Source: Emcibacter sp. (lineage in GTDB: Bacteria; Pseudomonadota; Alphaproteobacteria; Sphingomonadales; Emcibacteraceae). Taken from it: a stretch of DNA of 9,086 nt. Location: NCBI GenBank assembly GCA_016765435.1, contig JAESPY010000037.1, forward strand, positions 1-9,086, given 5' to 3'. Each line of letters begins with the position of its first letter. Positions within the stretch are counted from its first letter, which is position 1. The position numbers and the translations under genes were made by a program. A model generated the notes under the pieces. That model did not search any database, was not told the origin of the DNA, and saw nothing but the letters and a program-made list of their open reading frames with translations. This document shows positions 1-8,016 of this stretch, in pieces.

Positions 1-1
1 T

Positions 2-652
2 CGGGATTTGAAACAAAATAATAACCGGGAGTGGTTCGCGGAAAACAAAGACCGTTACAAGGATGTTGTGGTGGCTCCGGTCAGCGCGTTTATTTCCGCC
101 ATTTCCCCGGCATTAAGAGACATTTCCCCCCATTATAATGCCGACCCCCGCCCCAATAAAGGCTCCATGTTTCGCATATATCGGGATGTGCGTTTCTCCA
201 AAGACAAACGCCCTTATAAAGAACATGCGGCGGCCCAATTTCGTCATAGAATGGGCAAGGATGCTCATGCGCCGGGCTTTTATGTTCATCTGGAAGAGGG
301 TAATATTCGTTACGGTGGCGGTATTTGGACACCGCCCAGTGATGCGTTGGCTAAAATCCGCGAACGGATCGTAGAAAAGCCGAAAAAATGGCAAGCGGTG
401 ATAGAAGATAAAACGCTATGTGATCAGTTTGGCGGCATTCGGGGCGATGGTCTGAAACGTCCGCCCAGAGGCTTTGACGGCGACAGCCCGCATATGGAAG
501 ACCTCAAACGTAAAAGCTTTTTTGCCATGAAGACGTTAAGCACATCGGACAGTGTGATGACGCCGGCTTTCGTGGAGGAGGTTATCAGTACATTTGAGGC
601 CGCGACACCGCTGATGCATTTCATATCCGATGCGGTTAATGTGGAATTTTAG
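2..652 (+). CDS. DUF2461 / TIGR02453 family protein, 5' end cut by the window
   Basis: The reading frame is already open at base 2 (Arg-Asp-Leu-Lys-Gln) and runs to a TAG at 650-652. The TTG at base 8 is therefore probably not the true start, which should lie a few codons outside the window. Counting that TTG as residue 1, the family pattern is clear: NNNREWF at 4-10, SMFRIYRDVRFSKDKRPYKE at 53-72, and a glycine-rich segment GFYVHLEEGNIRYGGGIW at 90-107. These are hallmarks of the DUF2461 (TIGR02453) family of about 220 residues, found in many bacteria and some fungi. No biochemical role is established that I can name, and I see no signal peptide or membrane segment in the visible part, so it is likely cytosolic. 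It converges with the phytase-like gene and their last 17 bp overlap. Family assignment is from recall of the motif and is fairly secure; function is unknown. Confidence 0.85.
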   Translation, partial: RDLKQNNNREWFAENKDRYKDVVVAPVSAFISAISPALRDISPHYNADPRPNKGSMFRIYRDVRFSKDKRPYKEHAAAQFRHRMGKDAHAPGFYVHLEEGNIRYGGGIWTPPSDALAKIRERIVEKPKKWQAVIEDKTLCDQFGGIRGDGLKRPPRGFDGDSPHMEDLKRKSFFAMKTLSTSDSVMTPAFVEEVISTFEAATPLMHFISDAVNVEF

Positions 653-1772
653 CAGAGCCTTCGTTGACGGCAAAAAGCAGGATCTGTGTTGTCTGGGCCG
701 ACCGGAAATTATCGTCGGAGATCAACAGAAGACTTTGGCGGCCATCCTCTAATATTTTCCCAAAGCTCATACCCTCTATATTATCAATTTCAATGCCGAG
801 CGTACCAAGGTCCAATAGCAAGCGTTTCCGGGCCGCTTGATAGGAGATATCTTTAAGGCTGTCATGGCTTAATACATCGGTGGCATCGGTGAAATCCGCC
901 AGATAAAGCCGTACGGAGAGACCATTACCGATAGAGAAAGACCGTTCGATAACCAGATATTCATGGGCGTTGAGCGCCAGAATATCGACCACTCCGTTGA
1001 TCGCCAGCAAGCCAAAAGGCAGGGTTGTTTTATGCACAGGCTCGATGACATAGACATATTCACGGGTTGGCTGACCGGATTTAATATCCAAATGCAGAAA
1101 ACGTACGGGGGCGCCCTTATGTGCGGTTGCCGCTTTGCCGTCTTGCACGAGCGGGCCTTCCGATGACACGGTTATGCTGGCGTGATCACTATTCAGGGTT
1201 AAGGCTTCAAAGGCTTGATTATCGCGCGGGCCGATTTTGCCTGGGGTAACATGGTATTTTTTGGGCAGGCCAAAATCCCGGAGGTAGCCGCCGTGTAAAC
1301 CCATCTCCCGTATGAACGGATTGATGCTGTGTTTGGCATGGCCCTCACTGGTCCAGAAATAACTGTTGCGCAGAGGGGATAATTTCAGGGCTTCCGGATC
1401 GACAGTGCTTTTACCGAAAAAACTTGGTTTGGGAAAATTGCTGCCGTCGGGCTGTTTCAGAAAATGGACATTTGTGATGTGCCACTTGTCAAAACCATGG
1501 GCATCATAATCGAGCTTTAATTCATAAAAACGTGCGGGACTTTCTTTTGACCTGTCATCGCATAGGGCGGTGAATTGTCCATTGTCCGGGTTATAATCCA
1601 GTGCGGATAAACCGCCAACGACGGTGCCCTGAAAACGATAGTCATGGGGGATGGTCTGTTGACCAATGTAGGTTAGAGACATATCCTCGGCATGAGAATA
1701 TGATATTATAAGTGTGGTGAGAAATAGATTGCAGATTAATTTTTTATAATAGACAGAATAAAAATGGCTCAT
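636..1772 (-). CDS. Exported esterase-like activity of phytase (phytase-like) family protein
   Basis: A 378-residue protein starting at ATG 1772 and ending in TAA at 636-638. The N-terminus has two lysines (10-11), a hydrophobic stretch (about 12-25) and a small-residue site Ser-His-Ala at 26-28, so a Sec signal peptide cut after Ala28 and a periplasmic or secreted location are likely. The mature part carries the spaced acidic and glycine motifs of the phytase-like domain (Pfam PF13449 by recall): GGLSALDY 53-60, CDDRS 71-75, DPEAL 125-129, SEG 142-144, NQAFEALTL 185-193, SEGPL 204-208, NIEGMSFG 331-338 and ISDDNF 351-356. The family is predicted to form a beta-propeller; members are annotated as esterase-like or phytase-like, but substrates are mostly untested, so a phosphoester-hydrolase role is only an inference. 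No strong Shine-Dalgarno precedes the start. It lies downstream of, and in the same direction as, the broken lipoprotein gene, 122 bp away, so co-transcription is possible but not shown. Confidence 0.8.
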   Translation of the reverse strand: MSHFYSVYYKKLICNLFLTTLIISYSHAEDMSLTYIGQQTIPHDYRFQGTVVGGLSALDYNPDNGQFTALCDDRSKESPARFYELKLDYDAHGFDKWHITNVHFLKQPDGSNFPKPSFFGKSTVDPEALKLSPLRNSYFWTSEGHAKHSINPFIREMGLHGGYLRDFGLPKKYHVTPGKIGPRDNQAFEALTLNSDHASITVSSEGPLVQDGKAATAHKGAPVRFLHLDIKSGQPTREYVYVIEPVHKTTLPFGLLAINGVVDILALNAHEYLVIERSFSIGNGLSVRLYLADFTDATDVLSHDSLKDISYQAARKRLLLDLGTLGIEIDNIEGMSFGKILEDGRQSLLLISDDNFRSAQTTQILLFAVNEGSAKIPH

Positions 1773-1894
1773 TTTATCATACTAATTTTAAGGTTAAAGT
1801 CTATTTCGGGTGAATATATTTTCCGCTTTTTTACTATTTGTCTTATGTGATTATTGGAGAAAACAGGTGCTATCTCGGCATATATATCGGGGCA
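1773..1894. other. AT-rich spacer between the broken lipoprotein gene and the phytase-like gene
   Basis: This 122-bp spacer is rich in A/T runs. The minus strand carries TATATT-like sequences about 40-50 bp before the phytase-like start, but no -35 hexamer at convincing spacing. A weak inverted repeat (GTGC at 1867-1870 with GCAC at 1891-1894) has no T-run. I see no gene. Confidence 0.4.
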
Positions 1895-2293
1895 CTACCT
1901 TCTGGTCATTATAATTGTTTTTTGGTAGGCGAATGTTGTATTTGTCGGCATTGGATTGTTAATTTGGATAGTTGAGGTGCCGTTCTCATCTTTTAAAATG
2001 GTTATGGAGCTTCCGGAAAAATACATGTTTTGCGGTAGGTTTTTTGCCGCTTCAATTATGTGATTACGACTTAGTTTTTCTTCTCCTACAGAGTCGCCAA
2101 TAAACATAGTGATAATAGGTTTTTCTAAGGTTCTATTCGTTGATTTTAACCAGATCATTCCGTCAGGTTTCATGCTATTTGGCGTAAAATTCTTATATTC
2201 TATCGGTGTAATGTCATGAGATTTATCAGCAAGTCCAAATACGGTTACAGGATTTTTGCTTGCTCCAGTTGCAGAAGTAACGCGGTCAAGATT
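1895..2293 (-). CDS. Detached C-terminal frame of the broken lipoprotein gene (hypothetical)
   Basis: This frame is open from 2293 (after TGA 2296-2294) to TAG at 1895-1897. The first ATG is at 2173, which would give 92 residues, but no Shine-Dalgarno precedes it, and protein-like sequence in the same frame already begins upstream of it (NPVTVFGLADKSHD, from about 2254). It is therefore better read as the tail of the gene starting at 2721 than as an independent gene. The visible protein is soluble and mixed in composition: MIWLKS, a segment KPIITMFIGDSVGEEKLSRN, then a C-terminus rich in Thr, Asn and Ile ending in Arg-Arg. There are no membrane segments, no recognised motif and no cysteine. 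Function is unknown. An automated pipeline would probably call it as a small hypothetical protein. Confidence 0.45.
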   Translation of the reverse strand, partial: NLDRVTSATGASKNPVTVFGLADKSHDITPIEYKNFTPNSMKPDGMIWLKSTNRTLEKPIITMFIGDSVGEEKLSRNHIIEAAKNLPQNMYFSGSSITILKDENGTSTIQINNPMPTNTTFAYQKTIIMTRR

Positions 2294-2385
2294 TCATCTT
2301 TATCTTTGTCATAGAAACATAACAAATTGTCGCCTGCTCTAATCCCGCCGGCCCAACGTGATAAGGAGGAGAGTTTAGTTGTGAG

Positions 2386-2721
2386 TCAGCAATATGCCTT
2401 ATAAGTACGTTCTGCGGCTAAAGCCCCAAAATTTGCCGGTTTATGATAAATGACAAGAAAAAGTTCGGTTTTCGCAGGGAAGATTATTTTTTCACCATCC
2501 CCAATATAAGGATTGGTAAGCATGATCTTATCCGCATAGCGTATATTCTGAACTATAAATTTTTCATTTCTCTTTACCGTGACATTCATTTTCCCTTCAT
2601 AAGGGAATGCTAAAAATGGCGTAGAGGCTGATAAATTATTAGGTAATTCGGGCAGGGGGACAACCGAGCAGGCCGTTAAAGTAGAAATTAATGCCAATAG
2701 GAAAAATCTGAAAATATACAT
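2386..2721 (-). CDS. Truncated putative lipoprotein, N-terminal fragment of the broken gene
   Basis: The 111-residue frame starts at ATG 2721 behind a good Shine-Dalgarno (GGGGA at 2731-2727, 5 nt spacing). Residues 1-18 form a lipoprotein signal: a short Arg5-containing start, hydrophobic residues 6-15, and the lipobox Leu-Thr-Ala-Cys with the lipidated Cys at 18. The residue after Cys is Ser, which would favour outer-membrane sorting under the Lol rule. The remainder (19-111) looks like a small beta-rich periplasmic domain, with no family I recognise. The frame ends in a TGA that appears to be premature, because protein-like sequence continues in frame beyond it. It starts a transcription unit of its own, just past the atp terminator. 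The stub may still be made and exported; whether it folds is unknown. Its AT-rich composition differs from the atp genes. Confidence 0.6.
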   Translation of the reverse strand: MYIFRFFLLALISTLTACSVVPLPELPNNLSASTPFLAFPYEGKMNVTVKRNEKFIVQNIRYADKIMLTNPYIGDGEKIIFPAKTELFLVIYHKPANFGALAAERTYKAYC

Positions 2722-2726
2722 AAATG

Positions 2727-2731
2727 TCCCC
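2727..2731 (-). promoter_or_regulatory. Ribosome binding site of the truncated lipoprotein
   Basis: GGGGA on the minus strand lies 5 nt before ATG 2721. It supports that ATG as the true start and shows the gene was, at least until recently, translated. Confidence 0.6.
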
Positions 2732-2760
2732 TGTTCTTTTAAATAATATATACCTTTATT

Positions 2761-2788
2761 AATCTACACAATCGTCATGAGAGGTCAA
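2761..2788 (-). promoter_or_regulatory. Candidate promoter of the lipoprotein gene
   Basis: On the minus strand, TTGACC (2788-2783, one mismatch to the -35 consensus) is followed after 16 nt by TAGATT (2766-2761, four of six at -10). It starts 2 bp beyond the U-tract of the atp terminator and would give a leader of roughly 30 nt. An overlapping alternative is TTGTGT, 17 nt, TATTAT slightly downstream. The position, straight after a terminator and before a gene with a good ribosome site, makes a promoter here likely, though which hexamers are used is uncertain. Confidence 0.4.
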
Positions 2789-2789
2789 T

Positions 2790-2826
2790 AAAAAACCCCG
2801 CGTAACATAATATTACGCAGGGTTTT
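2790..2826 (-). terminator. Rho-independent terminator of the atp operon
   Basis: Read on the minus strand, a 14-bp stem (2826-2813 with 2805-2792) encloses a 7-nt loop and is followed by a run of six T. The only imperfection is one position that is a G-U wobble in the minus-strand RNA but would be an A-C mismatch in plus-strand RNA. The T-run is also longer on the minus side. The hairpin therefore points leftward and ends atp transcription 22 bp after the atpC stop. Confidence 0.9.
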
Positions 2827-2847
2827 AAAAATCATATGTTCTGATGT

Positions 2848-3255
2848 TTAGGCAACCAGATCAAGCACGCCTAATATTTCTACCAGACGGTTCCGAACTT
2901 TGGTAGCTTCGGCCAGATGGGCGTCATCTTTGGCATCGGCAACATCTTCTTCGGCATCTTTTAATTCGGCTTCCAAGGTTGCCCGGTCCACATCTGCAAG
3001 AGGCAGCGCTTCTTCGGCCAGAACGGTCAGACCTTCGGGGTTAACTTCGGCAAAACCGCCGCGTACCAGAAGCCGTTCTGGCGTATCGCCATTGTGAACT
3101 TCCAATATGCCAGTTCGCAGGGTTGATACCACGGGCGCATGATTAATCAATACGCCGAAGTCACCTTCGACACCGGGGACGACAACCATATCCACATCTG
3201 TGGACATGAGAAGTTTTTCCGGTGAAACAAGTTCAAAATGTAACTTTTCGGCCAT
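2848..3255 (-). CDS. atpC: F1 ATP synthase epsilon subunit
   Basis: A 135-residue protein close to the usual length (about 130-140). Epsilon sits on the foot of the gamma rotor shaft, couples F1 to the c-ring and can restrain ATP hydrolysis through its C-terminal helices. The N-terminal beta-sandwich is clear: FELVSPEKLL 7-16, VVVPGVEGDFGVLINHAP 24-41 and GGFAEV 66-71. Residues 88-135 are charged, alanine-rich and helical, matching the two-helix C-terminal domain. The ATG at 3255 follows AAAGGAAAG (3269-3261) at good spacing. It is the last gene of the operon, 18 nt after the atpD stop and just before the terminator. The C-terminal domain is full-length, so nothing suggests loss of the regulatory helices. 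Confidence 0.97.
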   Translation of the reverse strand: MAEKLHFELVSPEKLLMSTDVDMVVVPGVEGDFGVLINHAPVVSTLRTGILEVHNGDTPERLLVRGGFAEVNPEGLTVLAEEALPLADVDRATLEAELKDAEEDVADAKDDAHLAEATKVRNRLVEILGVLDLVA

Positions 3256-3273
3256 GACGGCTTTCCTTTAGAT

Positions 3274-5662
<2,389 letters not shown>

Positions 5663-5685
5663 ACTGACTTGGTCCTAAAAATTAC

Positions 5686-7215
5686 TTAGACAAAATTCTT
5701 CACAAGATTGCTGAGGATATCTTTCAGTTTGGAGCCGGTCTCATCAGAGATCTTTTCTTCACTGTTGATGGTATCCAGAACAGCCTTATGCTTGGAATGC
5801 ATTTCCGCAATCAGGGTTTCTTCGAAACGGCCAATGTCAGATACCTCGATTTTATCAAGATAGCCATTCACACCGGAATAGATAGAAACAACCTGTTCTG
5901 CCACAGACATTGGTGAATATTGCGCCTGTTTCAGCAGTTCCGTCAAACGTGCGCCACGGTTCAGCAATTGCTGAGTTGAGGCATCAAGGTCGGAACCAAA
6001 CTGGGCAAAAGCAGCCATTTCACGATATTGGGCCAATTCCAGTTTAATGGAACCGGATACCTGTTTCATGGCTTTGGTCTGGGCCGCTGATCCCACACGG
6101 GATACGGACAAACCAACATTAATTGCCGGACGAATACCTTGATAGAAAAGTTCTGTTTCAAGGAAGATCTGACCATCAGTGATGGAAATCACATTGGTCG
6201 GAATATAGGCGGAGACGTCACCGGCCTGTGTTTCAATGATCGGCAACGCCGTCAGGGAACCACTGCCATTATCTTCATTCATTTTCGCCGCACGTTCGAG
6301 CAGACGGGAATGCAGATAGAAAACGTCGCCGGGATAAGCTTCACGGCCCGGAGGACGCCGCAGCAACAAGGACATCTGACGGAAAGCAACGGCCTGTTTG
6401 GACAGATCGTCATGAACGATCAGGGCATGCATGCCGCCGTCACGGAAAAATTCACCCATTGCTGTTCCGGTATAAGGTGCCAGGAACTGTAGGGGAGCAG
6501 GCTCGGAAGCGGTTGCGGCAACAACGATGGAATATTCCATGGCGCCACGTTCTTCCAGAGCTTTCACGATCTGAGCCACGGTGGAACGTTTTTGTCCAAT
6601 CGCAACATAGATACAATAAAGTTTTTTGCTTTCGTCGTCACCGGAATTGATTTCTTTCTGGTTAAGGAAAGTATCAATCGCCACGGCGGTTTTGCCGGTT
6701 TGACGATCGCCAATGATCAATTCACGCTGGCCATGCCCGATGGGCACCAGACTGTCGATGGCTTTAAGACCGGTTTGTACTGGCTCATGCACAGATTTCC
6801 GCGGGATAATGCCGGGGGCTTTCACCTCAACACGGGTCCGGGTAACGTCTGTGAGCGGGCCTTTGCCGTCAATGGGGTTGCCCAATGCGTCAACAACGCG
6901 TCCGAGCAGGCCACGGCCCACGGGAACGTCCACGATGCTGCCGGTACGTTTAACGGTATCGCCTTCTTTAATGTCGCGGTCAGATCCGAAAATCACGACC
7001 CCTACATTGTCAGCTTCAAGGTTAAGCGCCATGCCCATAACCTTACCGGGAAATTCCACCATTTCACCGGCCTGAACATTATCAAGACCGTAAATACGGG
7101 CGATGCCGTCACCGACTGACAGAACTTTGCCAACTTCTGAAACTTCAGCATCTTCACCAAAATTGGCAATTTGCTCTTTCAGGATCTTAGATATTTCCGC
7201 TGCACGGATGTCCAT
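5686..7215 (-). CDS. atpA: F1 ATP synthase alpha subunit
   Basis: A 509-residue non-catalytic nucleotide-binding subunit of the F1 head, typical in length. It shows the P-loop GDRQTGKT at 169-176, the Walker B region [17 protein letters not shown] at 264-280, and the family signature [17 protein letters not shown] at 363-379, in which Arg373 corresponds to the arginine finger that completes the beta catalytic site. The C-terminal helical domain (about 380-509) contains the usual QLLNRG segment. The ATG at 7215 overlaps the atpH stop by one base (TAATG), and GAGG at 7226-7223 lies 7 nt upstream, so atpH and atpA are probably translationally coupled. TAA at 5686-5688 ends it. Confidence 0.98.
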   Translation of the reverse strand: MDIRAAEISKILKEQIANFGEDAEVSEVGKVLSVGDGIARIYGLDNVQAGEMVEFPGKVMGMALNLEADNVGVVIFGSDRDIKEGDTVKRTGSIVDVPVGRGLLGRVVDALGNPIDGKGPLTDVTRTRVEVKAPGIIPRKSVHEPVQTGLKAIDSLVPIGHGQRELIIGDRQTGKTAVAIDTFLNQKEINSGDDESKKLYCIYVAIGQKRSTVAQIVKALEERGAMEYSIVVAATASEPAPLQFLAPYTGTAMGEFFRDGGMHALIVHDDLSKQAVAFRQMSLLLRRPPGREAYPGDVFYLHSRLLERAAKMNEDNGSGSLTALPIIETQAGDVSAYIPTNVISITDGQIFLETELFYQGIRPAINVGLSVSRVGSAAQTKAMKQVSGSIKLELAQYREMAAFAQFGSDLDASTQQLLNRGARLTELLKQAQYSPMSVAEQVVSIYSGVNGYLDKIEVSDIGRFEETLIAEMHSKHKAVLDTINSEEKISDETGSKLKDILSNLVKNFV

Positions 7216-7799
7216 TATCCAACCTCTTTCATTGATTCTTCAAGATTAGCGAGTTTAGTCTTCAGCGAACTGTCGATCATGCGGGAACCGATTTTGACGA
7301 TCATACCTCCAAGGAGGCCTTCGTCTTCATCCGTGTCCACATTCACATCACTGCCGACCATTGATTTAAGTTTAGCTTTCAGCGCATCAAGTTGAGCTTT
7401 TGTCAACTTGTGAGCTGTGACGACAGAAGCGCTCACTTCACCATTATGGTGAGCAAGGATTCTGTTGAATTCCGAGATAATATTTTCCAGTTGGTCCAGA
7501 CGGCGATTATTTGCCACCACACCGACAAAGTTACTGACCAGCTTGTCAAGCTTGGCGGCGGCAATTACGGCGGCCATGGCCCGACTTTTTTCATCAGAGG
7601 AGAAAATGGGATTTAAGGTCAGGCCTCTAAGGTCTGCACTTGTCTCAAGTAACGCGGAAAGAGTGGCAATATCCTGCGCAACCTTGTCCAGCGTATTTGC
7701 TTCTTTTCCCAAATCAAACAGAGCGATGGCATAACGGCCAGCAAGTCCTGTAATCGTCAGGTTTTCAGAAACAATATTTGAAGTCATTTCAGATGACAA
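7215..7799 (-). CDS. atpH: F1 ATP synthase delta subunit (OSCP homologue)
   Basis: A 194-residue subunit that caps the alpha3-beta3 head and anchors the peripheral stalk (subunits b/b'). The N-terminal helical domain begins at [16 protein letters not shown] (19-34). The most conserved part is the C-terminus, [16 protein letters not shown] (164-179) followed by a helix ending in MKEVG. Two starts are possible: TTG at 7799 or ATG at 7787 (190 residues). A strong GAGGAAG at 7812-7806 lies 6 nt before the TTG and 18 nt before the ATG, so I favour the TTG. It is the first gene of the operon, and its stop TAA at 7217-7215 shares a base with the atpA start. Confidence 0.96.
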   Translation of the reverse strand: MSSEMTSNIVSENLTITGLAGRYAIALFDLGKEANTLDKVAQDIATLSALLETSADLRGLTLNPIFSSDEKSRAMAAVIAAAKLDKLVSNFVGVVANNRRLDQLENIISEFNRILAHHNGEVSASVVTAHKLTKAQLDALKAKLKSMVGSDVNVDTDEDEGLLGGMIVKIGSRMIDSSLKTKLANLEESMKEVG

Positions 7800-7805
7800 C
7801 GCAAT

Positions 7806-7812
7806 CTTCCTC
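7806..7812 (-). promoter_or_regulatory. Ribosome binding site that selects the TTG start of atpH
   Basis: GAGGAAG on the minus strand, 6 nt before TTG 7799. The next in-frame ATG (7787) is 18 nt away, too far for normal use, so this site decides the start. Confidence 0.6.
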
Positions 7813-7863
7813 GAATTAGTTTTAATCTCATGCCATTTTTACCTGTTTCGATTTGAAAAACAC

Positions 7864-7869
7864 AGTATA
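7864..7869 (-). promoter_or_regulatory. Candidate -10 element of the atpHAGDC promoter
   Basis: TATACT on the minus strand (five of six at -10) lies about 65 bp before the atpH start, which would give a leader of roughly 60 nt. No good -35 hexamer sits 16-18 nt upstream (best is AACAAA), so this is weak. A second possibility, TTGAAG at 7926-7921, has a poor -10 partner. A promoter must lie somewhere in 7800-8016, because the upstream neighbour is divergent. Confidence 0.25.
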
Positions 7870-8004
7870 AACGGACTAAATATTTATTTGTTGGCGATAC
7901 CTAGCACAGTGATCTGCATACTTCAAGACAGCAAATGGGTAACTTGATTTTTTTTGCCCATATTTAGAGGCGCGCGAAAGAAATATATCGGTTTTTTGGT
8001 AAAA

Positions 8005-8011
8005 GGGAAGG
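8005..8011 (+). promoter_or_regulatory. Ribosome binding site of the AsnB-like gene
   Basis: GGGAAGG ends 5 nt before ATG 8017. Together with the in-frame TAA at 8014-8016 directly before the ATG, it fixes the start of this gene. Confidence 0.65.
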
Positions 8012-8016
8012 CATAA

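Larger units (their letters stand above)
1895..2721 (-). pseudogene. Broken lipoprotein gene: premature TGA plus -1 frameshift
   Basis: Two adjacent minus-strand frames read as one disrupted gene of about 275 codons. The lipoprotein frame (ATG 2721) stops at TGA 2388-2386 after Ala-Tyr-Cys, but the same frame continues for 46 further codons (2385-2248) with ordinary protein-like content, including WAGGIRAGDNLLCFYDKDKD, until TAA at 2247-2245. Just before that TAA there is an A5 run (2253-2257). Adding one A there joins the text smoothly into the second frame (LEQAK then NPVTVFGLADKSHD), which continues to TAG at 1897-1895. That second frame has no Shine-Dalgarno before its first ATG (2173). 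One substitution (for example Trp TGG to TGA) and one homopolymer contraction would explain everything. I do not recognise the intact protein. A sequencing error could account for the A-run but less easily for the TGA. Confidence 0.6.
7800..8016. other. Divergent intergenic region between atpH and the AsnB-like gene
   Basis: This AT-rich 217-bp spacer must carry the promoters for both directions, since atpH reads left and the AsnB-like gene reads right. I see a candidate atp -10 and the two ribosome sites, but no convincing plus-strand promoter hexamers. The small reading frames on the plus strand are at most about a dozen codons and have no ribosome site, so I find no RiPP precursor gene here. 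I see no tRNA, no direct repeats and no CRISPR. Confidence 0.6.

Noticed and set aside
390..396. Reading the TTG at base 8 as the true start of the DUF2461 gene
   Set aside because: The frame is open to the window edge, the conserved family N-terminus normally has more residues before the NNNREWF motif, and no ribosome site can be seen.
1867..1894. Inverted repeat after the broken gene as a terminator
   Set aside because: Only a 4-bp GTGC/GCAC stem is solid, the interior pairs poorly and no T-run follows.
2386..2388. TGA after Cys as a selenocysteine codon
   Set aside because: No SECIS-like hairpin is evident just downstream, and the second lesion in the gene points to decay.
6592..7119. 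A 175-codon plus-strand frame opposite atpA
   Set aside because: It lies wholly antisense to a highly conserved gene and shows no domain; a by-product of atpA codon use.
7934..7965. ATGGG/CCCAT inverted repeat in the divergent spacer as an operator or terminator
   Set aside because: The 5-bp arms are separated by a long T-rich loop, a chance-level match in AT-rich DNA.
7800..8016. A possible lasso-peptide precursor gene just before the AsnB-like gene
   Set aside because: Plus-strand frames there are only about a dozen codons or fewer, without ribosome sites or leader-like sequence.
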